Source: Nymphalis io
Taxonomy: Eukaryota; Arthropoda; Insecta; Lepidoptera; Nymphalidae
Length of the DNA stretch: 64,000 nucleotides
NCBI RefSeq assembly: GCF_905147045.1
Contig: NC_065902.1
Location: 5,711,377-5,775,376, forward strand
Reading direction: 5' to 3'
Shown: piece by piece, positions 12,240 to 22,029 of the stretch
Layout of the letters: the number at the start of each line of letters is the position of its first letter
Numbering within the stretch: position 1 is the stretch's first letter
Translations under genes and position numbers: made by a program
The notes under the pieces: generated by a model
The model's input: only the letters and a program-made list of their open reading frames with translations
What the model was told of the DNA's origin: nothing
Database searches by the model: none

Positions 12240-12278
12240 TGAATTATGACGAGAGCGAAGCCGTGGATAAATCGCTAG
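12240..12278 (+). mobile_element. Helitron-like 3' terminus remnant (ends CTAG, followed by T)
   Basis: 'GCGAAGCCGTGGATAAATCGCTAG' ends with CTAG at 12275-12278 followed by T, the expected 3' end and insertion context of a Helitron. Only the 3' end is recognisable. Confidence 0.45.
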
Positions 12279-12888
12279 TAACTTATAATAATATAGTTAT
12301 CTATTAAAGATTGATTTAAGTATGTATATGATATAGACAGGACAAGATTTACATAAGAGTAATAAGAAATATTTTATTAATATGAAAATTAATTTGTTGA
12401 ATTGAATAAAGTAATTCGATGAAGGCTGGGCTCATTCAGCTGTTAATGGCATTTCGTATTTATGTAGAACTTTATATGTCGGGATTGAAATCTTTGAAAA
12501 TTTTATGAAAGAATATGCGAGATAATCTTTTTATTAGTAAAAATGCGTAAACAAAATATATTAGACGTAAACGTAGTATGGAATATGGATAAAGGAATAC
12601 GGGAAATCATTTACGACGAGCTGTTCTTTCCGATACTTTATCGTGTACACCGAGAACGTGATACAGACTTTTATTCCATTATCAAGAACAAAGTCGCGAA
12701 TTAAATAGTTCATGTAATGTATAATATAATTATCTTAATACTAGAAAAAATGTGTCACTGATTTAAGTATGATTTTGTTTTATTTTGTGTAAGTATTCAA
12801 TTAATCCTCATTAAGTTATTGAAACTCATAGATTGTTTAACGCTGAAAGGAAAGTTTCGTAAATATTAACATACATATAAGATACACA

Positions 12889-12946
12889 GGCGACTTACAT
12901 ACATCCAGCGAGAAAATAAATAATAAAAAAGGCGACTTACATACAT
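12889..12946. repeat. 16-bp direct repeat pair
   Basis: GGCGACTTACATACAT occurs at 12889-12904 and 12931-12946, separated by 26 bp of mostly A-rich sequence. It could be a duplication with an A-rich insert, i.e. a tiny retroposed tail. No element is recognised between the copies. Confidence 0.7.
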
Positions 12947-13751
12947 AAGAAATAATTGATTAAAATTAATAAGTAAGCGAGTTAATGTGTTAAACATTAG
13001 CTAATGTTCAACATGCGTTGCAAATATGTATATTATTCTCGAAACTGTATTTTTTTCCAGATCATTTTAGTGGCACCATAGATGTTACTCTGCTAGAAAC
13101 CTTTAGGCAAGTGCTAAAAATATTAAAAAAAATCGAATTAAAGGAAATCAAAGCTTGAACTTTGAGAAAACGAACAAAACAAGCATTAATTTATAAATAT
13201 AAGATATTTGACTAATTATTCAGAATCAAAACTTGGATATGAAAATATTTTACTTCTTGAAATTAAGTTAGTCAGCTTTTAATTAAGTCAGTCTTTGAAA
13301 ATATCAGCGTCAAAGTGATAAAGAATAAATACTATTATGTAATTATAACATAATTAATTGCAAGAAATTATTAAATTGAAATAGCAAACGAAACCAACTC
13401 TAATTGGGTTTCAGATTTTGGTCAAAGGAATATAATAAGAAGTACATAGTTTTCTTTGAGACTTAATTTGATTCGAAGAATATAATATTTTAAATTACAC
13501 AAAATGTCCAGGGAACTGTTATGTAAGAAGTGTTGAATTCCAAAATGTAATCTTAACTAGGGTTGCAGTTTTTTTAATATGTATTTATTATATATTACGT
13601 CTTCATAATTTTGCATTAGTGCCTTTTTTGAGTTTTAATTTTCGTTGCTATATTACTCCGTACTGCTATTTCACTGTATATTTTTTTTATATATTGTTTA
13701 CATTATACAATAATTGAAATTAGATCTATGTCTAAATAATAATAATAATAG
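12947..13751. other. AT-rich spacer
   Basis: No repeat or gene recognised; an AAT-type microsatellite (13733-13757) leads into the next SINE as its tail. Confidence 0.5.
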
Positions 13752-14082
13752 TAATAATGTTCCTCAGACCGATTTCGGCCACTGCGTCCAATCTCAAGAG
13801 GGATTAGTCAACAAGTGCACTCACAGTGCATAAACACAGGTGCACTCTATTCCTTAGCTCTCATCGGATTGATGGGACGGCAATCAGACACGACTGGAAA
13901 TAGTTCAGGACCAACGTCTATACGTGCTTTCCGAGTGTACACACTTAAAAGTTCCAGTCTCGGGGCTGCTGCTGAAAGTTTTCTGACAGAAAAACCCAAT
14001 AACTCTTTATTGGACCGACCTGGGAATTGAATCCAGGACCTCCGGGTCTGCGTCAGTATAGACTGACTAACCGTTGATATAT
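13752..14082 (-). mobile_element. Family B SINE, near full length, minus strand
   Basis: On the minus strand the element has a B-box-like GGATTCAATTCC, then 'CCAATAAAGAGTTATTGGGT', 'TTTTTCTGTCAGAAAA', the 'GTGTACACTCGGAAAGCACG' block, 'GATTGCCGTCCCATC', 'GGCCGAAATCGGTCTG' and an (ATT)n tail. Only the first tRNA-like bases are degenerate. Open frames of 71 and 80 codons on opposite strands inside it are repeat artefacts. Confidence 0.85.
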
Positions 14083-14234
14083 GTAGCACTTTATTTACTG
14101 TTAAGGGATGAAATATTGAATTTGAATCTACATTTCATATAAATAAATAAAATATAAGAGTTATTATTTAATACGAATTTGTTTACGAGGATACTAATTA
14201 TAGAAATGCAATTTCTGGACAATTTTTATGTTAA

Positions 14235-14345
14235 CCATCTATTGGCGCTTGTCATTGGGTAAGATCGAGTTACGGCAACGACATAACGCTCTCTTTTGCC
14301 ACGCACTTGTGCGTGGCGCATATATTATATACTGCTACTCTATAT
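14235..14345 (+). repeat. Family E fragment with a 9-bp hairpin
   Basis: 'ATTGGCGC...GGGTAAGA...CGACATAACGCTCTCTTTT' resembles the right end of the inverted-repeat element at 24.5-25.6 kb. It contains a perfect 20-base palindrome GCCACGCACTTGTGCGTGGC at 14298-14317. Confidence 0.5.
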
Positions 14346-15375
14346 AATTCTCATTGCTCTTTATTTTATTTAATAATCTTATTAAAAAGCTTTACGTTTA
14401 TTAATATGTCCAATCAATGATGACACCAGTTTGATGCATAATCAGATAGAAATAAAATTAAAAAAAGTATGCGTCTAACTTTGTACTATTTTTCTCGTAT
14501 AATTAATTATTTTGTTATCATTTATGTTTATGCTTCGACGAAATATTTAAGAATTATTATCAACCATAATGATTTACAAATGTTTTGTTTTTAGAGTTTA
14601 TTATTTATAATATCATTATGGCTATTCCTTAATACGAAAGAGAAACGTATAGAATACTATAATATTGTATCCCAGTTCAAGCGACTAAGTAACGACATGC
14701 AACAACATTGAACCAACAACAATTCATCCACCTAAAAGCAGTCGAATAACGAATGTGACAGGTCAGGCATGTCCATATTTCACTATGTGTTTTACTTTTA
14801 GCTTCGTTATCAAGTCCGCACACGCAATCCGACAATCACGGCCGCCAGCGATGAATGCACATCAAACTGTTTTAATACTTCGAAACATAACTTCCTTGGT
14901 TTCTAGCTAAATGTATTCGAATGAAAAATAAATGTATATTAGTCATATTTTTATGTAAGTTTTTATTTTATTGTGGTAAAAATGTGTATTTATATTTATT
15001 ATCGTACAAATTAAAAGTAACATTTTACAATTCAATTCAAAGTCGATGTCAAAAATCTCGCTGCATTTAAAACCAATTAAATCTGAGAAAATCGGCGATA
15101 AAACTAAAAATATAAATTGTCTCAAAATATATTACAATTTAAGTTTTACTTTTAGATTATAATAATAGAATAAAATGCTTAAAAAATACATATAAGTCAG
15201 CATTTCTATATTTAGTTAAAATGTTCAATTTGAATAATAATGGAAGTGCTATTGTACACTTGTAATTGACATGCATATTAGATATACTATTATTGTTTTA
15301 TAAATTAATCTTTTCAATGATTTATATGTATGTTATAAGTGTGCTATTATAAATAAATAAATATTAAGTGAGTCA
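14346..15375. other. AT-rich spacer
   Basis: No gene or repeat recognised; a somewhat less AT-rich patch at 14690-14880 is unassigned. Confidence 0.5.
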
Positions 15376-15445
15376 GCCGCGATGGCTTAGTGGATAGAAG
15401 ATATAGACTTCAACAAAGATCTCAGGTGCAAATCCGGACAAGTAC
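15376..15445 (+). mobile_element. tRNA-like SINE head, isolated
   Basis: GCCGCGATGGCTTAGTGG includes an A box TGGCTTAGTGG at 15383-15393. A decayed B box (GGTGCAAATCC) follows, then 'GGACAAGTACC'. The body beyond about 15445 does not match family A, so this is either a head-only fragment or another family. A related head lies reversed at 28.97-29.05 kb. Confidence 0.55.
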
Positions 15446-16370
15446 CGTACGTCGCTACAGTGCTTCAGCGACTGCGACAGATGTGATTTTTTGCAAAACG
15501 AAAATGGAGTAAGCGCTAATACTTTTATCGTTATAAAATAAAGTAAAACAAAAGGGTTTTTCAAAAATCCTTAATGACAGTTAAATTAATGTCACTTAAA
15601 GTATCAATAACTTGCATTACGAGCATAAAATAATGATAATTAGACGATATTTCGTCGATTATGTTTTTTTTTATCGAGAAGGTTTTATTCTGTTACGTTT
15701 TTGATCAAACACAACCCTTAAATTTTAATGTAGTTATAAATATGATATTTTATTTTTAACTTTTAACTGGTTTTATCTCTGCAAAATCTCAAATCAAAAG
15801 GCATTTTGCATACCCACTCTTAACAGGAACGTCCTTTAAAAAAAAACGAAACAAAGTGCAATAATGTTGTTATTATATTATGTTGTATTATATATAAATA
15901 ATAATAGAGACGCAAAACAAAGTGTTGCCTTGTAATAAAAGTATCGATGAATTTATTTCATAAACGAAGTAAAATCAAAAAGAATTGAAATATTGGCGGA
16001 AAAAAAAATCAAGCAAAGCGGAATGGTGAGTTCGAACGATTGACAGCTCACATGGGAACTAGGTAAATGCAAATTGAGAGCGACTTCCTATCGAGCAACA
16101 GTGGAACAATTTACTGAAAATGCAAAAAAAAAAAAATTCAAAAGGAAATCTTGTAATAAAATAAATGTAATAACATTGAGATAGGAAATAATATAAAAAA
16201 ACATTTATTCAATAGGCATGATGACTGATTTTGAAATAACCTTCTCTAATGTAGGTACACGTCTACTATTTTATATTACTGAAAATAGTTTTATTTCAGT
16301 AATAAATTAACTGTTTACGCAAATAATTGCATTTTCATTTGTCTATTTTGAATTTCGCTCGAAAAAACCC
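15446..16370. other. AT-rich spacer
   Basis: AT-rich with A and T homopolymers. An 11-bp inverted pair (16274-16284 and 16294-16304, built on TATTACTGAAA) is the only structure. Confidence 0.5.
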
Positions 16371-16388
16371 GCAAGTGTCACGGCGGTG

Positions 16389-16400
16389 CACGTGACGTCA
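16389..16400. promoter_or_regulatory. Overlapping E-box and CRE (CACGTGACGTCA)
   Basis: CACGTG (16389-16394) overlaps a palindromic cAMP-response element TGACGTCA (16393-16400) inside a short GC-rich patch (about 16360-16405). These are consensus sites for bHLH-ZIP (USF, Max or TFEB class) and bZIP (CREB/ATF) factors. Function is inferred from motif only. Confidence 0.4.
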
Positions 16401-16405
16401 CGCCT

Positions 16406-17138
16406 CAATAAACGACAGTAAATGTTGTATTATGTCTATACTCAACGAAGAAAGGCAGAAAATATTGCGTATTTCCTAAGGTTAATAATGAATTCCAAAG
16501 TTTACAAGTGGTGTGCGGTACTTCTGTGTAATAATACATTCGAATGCCAACCAGATTGAAGAACAATCTACAGAAGCAGAACGACCATATATAAGTAAGC
16601 AGCGAAAGATGATAGTTCTTTAAGAATGTGAAAAACAATTAAAAGAAAGTATGGTTACAGAAAATTTTGAAGAAATTGCAAATTGAGGCAGAGATTCATA
16701 AAGATTTATTATATATTTATGATATATTTAGATTTATAGAAGTATTAATAAATATGTAAATTCACAAATTCAGTAATAGTGGAGCTAAATGAAAAAAAGG
16801 AGCTAAATGCTTGTCTTAAAAGTTCTTACCGGTAAAAATATTAGGGCTGTTCATATGCGAGTAATACTTTATAGCTAACAGAAAAAACCTATGATAGCAC
16901 TAAAGATAAATAAAAGTGTGTCCTTGTAAGTTAAGGAAGTTTTCACATTTCGAAATTCAGATGAGCAAAAGTCTTTATTTGATGAAAGAAACTTAACAAA
17001 ACCTTGTTCCATCATTGATAGATCTTGGGTGTTTTATTTTCTTCACAAAAACGCGAATAATCAATGACTTTATTAAATGATGGAAAATAATTTCGAAACG
17101 ACAACTGTTTAAAAGAAACTGTTATAGATACAGAGCCG
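16406..17138. other. AT-rich spacer
   Basis: No gene or repeat recognised. Confidence 0.5.
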
Positions 17139-17161
17139 TGACGTCATTTGCTCTGATTGGT
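17139..17161. promoter_or_regulatory. CRE next to a CCAAT box
   Basis: TGACGTCA (17139-17146) is followed 9 bases later by ATTGG (17156-17160), a reversed CCAAT box of NF-Y type. The pairing is a known promoter arrangement, but no TATA box or initiator is obvious beside it. Confidence 0.35.
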
Positions 17162-17363
17162 GTTTCAAATAAAGTGGCCGATTGCAGAATTTTATACTTT
17201 TATTTTATTAAAAATCTTATTAATCTCAATTAGTATATTAAAATGGAATCATTTTTTAGAATCCTTTTAAAATAATTTCTTCTCTAAAATCATTTATTTT
17301 TTAATTCTTTAATACTGTCATCATGCCTATTAAACTGTAAGCTAACCTTTGAAAAGTTATTAT

Positions 17364-17629
17364 ATCCGAGATGGAGCAGTTGTATAGCACATCGACTCCA
17401 AGCCGAAGATAGCGGGTTCAAACACGGGCACAATTGAATTTTTATCTGCTTAATTTTGCATATTTCATTCATTATTTTTTCCGACAGTAAAGAAAAACAT
17501 CGTAAAGAAATTAGCATGAAATCTTGCACAGGAATCACCAGGAGCAGCGTGGTAAAATAAGCTGTAAGAGTTTTATTCTAAGAGAACAGGAGATCTTAAC
17601 TGAACAATAGGTATTTCACAGGCTGTCAT
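17364..17629 (+). mobile_element. Family A-type SINE, full length, strongly diverged
   Basis: It has a tRNA-like head ending in GGTTCAAACAC (17415-17425). The body includes 'GAAAAACATCGTAAAGAAA', 'GGAGCAGCGTGGTAAAATAA' and the 3' end 'CACAGGCTGTCAT'. Most of the central segment is drifted, consistent with an old copy. Confidence 0.7.
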
Positions 17630-18000
17630 AATTTTTGTACTTTTACCCTTTTTTAAGTTATTTTATTACATTTAATTATCTCGATAAAAGAACATGTGGG
17701 GCTACCATCCACTAAATATTTCATTCAATGAAAAACTAAATTATTTTATAAGATTATAAAAAAAGTCTTTAGGTCTCTTAAATATACTATTACATTTTTT
17801 TAAAATTATTTATTTAAAACCTTCTTTTTAAAAGTTATTGTTAAATTGATTAAAAACTTTGGTAAAGTTTTAATAGATAAAGTTAATACTAGTGGTTTCC
17901 ATGTATGTTAGCCCAAGTGAACAGACATTGAGATTAATGGAACGTATCCCGTTTTAGGTAGATTAAAGTATTTATAACACTGATTAATATTCTAACTCGC
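17630..18000. other. AT-rich spacer
   Basis: Nothing recognised; base composition changes abruptly to GC-richer sequence just after this. Confidence 0.5.
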
Positions 18001-18340
18001 TTTGTATGAACGCGGAGGAAGCTATGCACAAAGCCGACATGGAAAGGGTATTAAACAGTGGCTTCAATAAACGGCCCAATAAGTTATGTAAAGTGCGAGT
18101 GCATCGCGTTACTACAACCCCTACATGGTTGTTGGGGTTGGGGCGCATGCGCGTGCACCGTCGGCCGCGCACGGCATATGCGGAATATTAAAGGAGGAAA
18201 GAGAAAAAAATTAACTTGTGAAGCCATTTTCGTCTATCCGTACCCCCTCGCCCGCCACGGGTTTCTCCGATGCAGGCAGAGCGCCTCGCGCGACTGTGGA
18301 GGACAAACGTCGAATCGTGACGGTCTGCGCTCTCAGTTAC
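18001..18340 (+). promoter_or_regulatory. CpG-rich promoter block with NRF-1-type site
   Basis: Composition jumps to GC- and CpG-rich. GCGCATGCGC (18143-18152) is a perfect palindromic NRF-1/Erect-wing consensus, followed by CGTGCACCGTCGGCCGCGCA. A GCCATTTTC (18223-18231) matches Pho/YY1. TCAGT at 18333-18337 matches the arthropod initiator, but I see no DPE at the canonical spacing and no TATA box. This is what a TATA-less promoter firing to the right would look like. Open frames across it (61 and 125 codons) run through the NRF-1 site and look incidental. Confidence 0.5.
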
Positions 18341-18733
18341 TCGTACGAACCGGTCTCCCTGATACATGTGTTACACGCTATCCCGCTAATAATATTCTTG
18401 TGCAGTGTTTTATATTAACTTTTAAAGGATTTTAACGTGAATGTAGTGTTTCATTCGATTTTAAAACTTTTTTTTAGTGCGTGCGTTAAGTTATTGTACT
18501 TTCGGGTGAAGTGTAAGTTTTAAAAAGTTTTTTTTGGTGGTCGTATCAGCGTAAGTGACGTAAACTGTCTTATCAAAGGGAATTACCGTGATTTATGTGC
18601 CGCGTTGAACCAATTGGATTTGATAACGCTTCTTTATAGAAGTTTAGCAAGATAAAGTTAAACTTTAAAAGTTTTTGCCTATTTGCGCAAATTCTCACGT
18701 CAGAACTATCAGCTGGAGGTCAAAAATACAGAG
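18335..18733 (+). other. Candidate non-coding first exon with splice donors at 18550 and 18733
   Basis: If transcription starts near 18335, the following about 400 bases have no long open frame. They contain two good donor sites: CAGC|GTAAGT after 18550 and GAG|GTATGT after 18733. This would be a 5'-UTR or lncRNA first exon, leading into AT-rich intron-like DNA. The coincidence of promoter-type composition, initiator and consensus donors is the evidence. No transcript data are available. Confidence 0.35.
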
Positions 18734-19243
18734 GTATGTAAAAGTAACTAATTTATACTTATAAGTAGTTTAAGTAGTTATTTTTTGTTTCAATTGTTGA
18801 AAATCTTGACATCATTTCCTTGAATCCCTTTATTTGGGTCTTTCGTTACGTTACGTTATAAATTAGATTTGTTTATGGTTTCTTTTTATTGCTGTTTATT
18901 ATCACATACGTCTTCTCTTTCACTTGTTTTATTATCTGTTTATGTTTTAACTTTCAACTGTAGTCGAGGAACTAAGAATTTTAATGTTTTTTATCGCTGA
19001 ATGTCTCTGTTTAATTTATAATTTTTAAACAAAGACGAATTATCTTTGGAATCGAACTTTGCTATATGTTTTGTTATTGCTTCAGAAAAATGTGTTGTAA
19101 ATCCGAATTAAAAGAATATGTTATAATAAAGTATTATATAGCTATGTCTATTTCAAGAGCGAAACCGTTGAAAAATTTGAAAGATTTGCTCATGAGTTGT
19201 AAAAAGGTAACTACATTTTGATGCCTGTCTTAAATAATTTTAG
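18734..19243 (+). other. Possible first intron
   Basis: AT-rich sequence running from the donor GTATGT (18734) to a pyrimidine-containing acceptor ATAATTTTAG ending at 19243. The length (510 bp) and composition fit an insect intron, but this is inferred only from the two splice motifs. Confidence 0.25.
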
Positions 19244-19437
19244 TTATTTATGATTTAATAACGACGGCGGCGAGCACTCTAAAATAGACAGCCGTAATAA
19301 AATTCCATACTGCTTCTAATAAATTATCGGAAGACGTTCTTTTTATTGGAGTAACGAATGGTGAGATGAGTAATGGCACAAGTTTGTCCAATAAATCATG
19401 CTTTCCCCGTTCTACTGGAGCTTCCGCCTTGGGGTTG
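19244..19437 (+). CDS. Candidate second exon with a short N-terminal frame
   Basis: Bounded by an acceptor (TTTTAG|TTATTT) and a consensus donor (GGTTG|GTAAGT). An ATG at 19373 opens 21 codons reading MAQVCPINHAFPVLLELPPW G up to the donor, leaving 2 bases (phase 2). Two earlier ATGs (19249 and 19359) give immediate-stop upstream frames, which weakens the start-codon argument. The segment is GC-richer than its surroundings. I recognise no protein. It could equally be a conserved enhancer with chance splice motifs. Confidence 0.2.
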
Positions 19438-20239
19438 GTAAGTATTTGGCAAGAGATCTCCTTACGTGTTAGTTCTGTCAGATACTTTTATCTAATGTAA
19501 CGTAACTGTAATCAATGACGAAAAAACCCTCGAGTTGCTTTGAAACATATTTTAAATTAGATTGTCATGATAAATGTGTTTTTTGTTCAATTTCTTACAA
19601 AAATACACAACAATAGCTTGTGTATAAATTCATTGAATGCTTTTAATAAAGTTCTTATAGAATACAAAAGATATAAAATATCAGAGCCGTTGATTGAAAA
19701 TTGAATATCACTTTCTAGTATGTTGGCGTTCCGTCAAGAAAATTGAAGTGCTAAATAGACCAGAAGCCGATGGGCCGTGAAATGACGTGTCGGACCCGAG
19801 GTAGTTGATGAACTATTGTTTAGAAATGCGGAGATGTAGCGGTGTTCTCTCACAAGTCTTATTGATATTGGATCTATCGAATTTGGGGAATCTAGTCGGC
19901 TTTACAAGGGTTTGATTAAATGTGTTCTGTTTGAAAGTTTGGGAGACGTTTCCTGTACTCAGAACATAATTGTAGTTTAAATTCGATTAAACAAATTGGG
20001 TTAGAAAGGGTTAAGTTTATTTCCCATCGAAACCAATCAAACTTCATACCTTTCCTAGATATTGAGAGACATTTGTAGTTTCGTTCGGGTCTTATATAAC
20101 ACATTATTTATTGTTTTCTAAATTGAGATTAAGTTAACGTTATAAAGAGTAGATGTAATTAATACTTTTAGGGTGTAAATAGGGTGTAATAAGTAGTGAG
20201 GGTGCTAAGATATCATGGAAAATATTATCGGTAATAAAA
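19438..20239. other. AT-rich spacer or intron
   Basis: No gene or repeat recognised. Confidence 0.5.
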
Positions 20240-20410
20240 AGGCGTTCCCACGTTAACGGAAGCCGGCACTGGATCGCCACGCTTCGATACTCCGCTCTTT
20301 CACTATTGTCCCCTTTGTTCCTACTTAGCTTCGTCAGGCTCTCAAAAGAGCGGCGCTTTATTCAATGGATCTAGTTTGTCGCACTTAATTCGTATTGCAT
20401 CATTCGTTCC
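20240..20410. other. GC-richer island, possible enhancer
   Basis: About 170 bp with much higher GC than its flanks (for example GGAAGCCGGCACTGGATCGC and AGAGCGGCGCTTTATTC). A plus frame is open across it without an ATG. It does not resemble the repeats seen elsewhere here, so it is a candidate conserved element or unrecognised exon. Confidence 0.3.
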
Positions 20411-21189
20411 ACACCATTTTCTTTTTTTTTCTTTTCATCAATAGTTTGTACAGTTGCCGCTTTGTCATGCACAATGCACTAATGATAAATCAAAATAAAT
20501 CAACTATTATTCGTTAAAACAATAAAAGTTCACAATCAGATTTTCGTGTACAAAATCTCAACCCTAACATTATCATGTCCCATAATTATATACTTTAATT
20601 TATAAAATAATTGTCCTTTGCTTTAATTAAAGTATCTGTTATAACAAAATAAATCAAATTAAATTGTATTGGAGGCTATATAATTTTTTATGCGAACTAA
20701 TTAATGGTTTTTGCAGCATACTTCGTTTCAAAATACAAGTAAAATTTGCATTCTTGTTCCTGTTTTACTTCAACAGTTAGCTCGTCTTAGACCACCCGCG
20801 AAGCCTTATACCTACAATTTAATACGAACTTTATTTCAAAGCGATAGAATTTCATATAGTTTTTACAAGATAAATGAAGCGCCTATTTGCTTGCAATCCT
20901 GTATAATCATCTCACCGGCACAAATCATTTTAAAAAATGTGTTCGTCTGAATTATATGCTGCAAAATACTCTACGTTGGATAATCTTTGATTTTGTTTTA
21001 AAAGAATACGAAGCGAAATACGCAGTTAAATTACAAAAGTCCAATAATGTTTCGATACGATTTTTAATCTTTTTCCAACATCTCGAATAACAGTGGCAGC
21101 ATTCGAATCTCATTAGCGAAGGAAACAAAGAATAAAAACTTGAAGTAATAAATTTAGCGAGGCTCAAGTCGAAACGCTTACGGTTCCTT
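20411..21189. other. AT-rich spacer
   Basis: A good acceptor-like motif (GGTTTTTGCAG, ending 20716) precedes a 79-codon frame, but no donor or protein similarity supports an exon. Confidence 0.4.
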
Positions 21190-21262
21190 TTAATTTGGTT
21201 GCTATTGTTGAGGCGCCCCGCTGAGCGCCGCCCGTTGGATTTCTTGCTGGATCTCCAGCTGA
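21190..21262. other. GC-rich patch, possible regulatory element
   Basis: GAGGCGCCCCGCTGAGCGCCGC contains a GGCGC/GCGCC inverted pair and stands out from AT-rich flanks; it matches none of the repeat families in the window. Confidence 0.3.
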
Positions 21263-21893
21263 TTCAAACATTAGTTACTTCTTATTAGTCTATTATGAAT
21301 GGAAATTAAATTTAATGTCCCAATGTTTTGAAACCGCCTTAAGGTATACATGAAAAAAATATTTTCAAATTAACAAAAAACTAAGTAAATCACCCAGTGA
21401 CAGTAATATCTCTAAACATAGTTACGTGGTATCGAAAAAAAATCAATCAGCTACCGCAAGAAAGATTTCTAAGAAACGATATTTATTTAAACGATCAAAG
21501 TTGCTGAGGGGTAACCGCCGGGGGCCATATGAGCAGATCCAATGACTTCGCATTATTATATTGACGCGGCGGGCCTACGCTCTCTGATAAAATTAATAGT
21601 TGTCCAGCTATTGATGGCAGCGATAAATTTGTCCGTATGTGGAAAGGAACTAGATGCATCAATCATACAGACGTAATTGAAAACATACAGCTGCATTTTA
21701 AATTAAGTTTAATAACTAATGATGGCACTCTGTGAGAACATTAATGTTGAAACTATAACATTATTAAATATTTTAAAATACAAAGATACGCATTTCTACT
21801 TACATAAGCATCGACTAAGTATTTGAGAGTGGTAATCATAGAAAATATCTCATAAAAATACCAATGCCTTCCAACTGAACAACATGTGTTTTG
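21263..21893. other. AT-rich spacer
   Basis: Nothing recognised except a short GC patch at 21505-21580. Confidence 0.5.
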
Positions 21894-21945
21894 CAAATCG
21901 GCACCAAACGTGGCACATCTGTGAATAGAAGAACGTGCCGATTTG
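21894..21945. repeat. 11-bp inverted repeat with 30-base loop
   Basis: CAAATCGGCAC (21894-21904) and its exact complement GTGCCGATTTG (21935-21945). Lies just upstream of a candidate coding segment. Confidence 0.6.
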
Positions 21946-21978
21946 GGTCCATATTAAAATTCCCACACATAAAATTGA

Positions 21979-22029
21979 ATGGAAAAAATGGTTGCCTCGG
22001 CCCCTTCTCGACGCACAACAAACAAGCAG
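21979..22029 (+). CDS. Candidate short initiating exon ending at a CAG|GTAAGC donor
   Basis: ATG at 21979 (or 21988, in frame) opens MEKMVASAPSRRTTNKQ, which ends exactly at a consensus donor CAG|GTAAGC in phase 0. The codons are GC-ending (GCC, TCG, GCC, CGC), unusual for this DNA. No upstream promoter or acceptor is clear, and no protein family is recognised, so this remains speculative. Confidence 0.2.

Noticed and set aside
13815..14089. Overlapping 71- and 80-codon frames on both strands
   Set aside because: Entirely inside a family B SINE.
17310..17320. TAATACTGTCA matches the start of miR-8/200
   Set aside because: The following bases diverge and no pairing arm is visible.
18006..18435. 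61- and 125-codon frames over the 18-kb block
   Set aside because: They run through the NRF-1 site and presumed transcription start in overlapping frames, and GC-rich sequence has fewer stop codons by chance.
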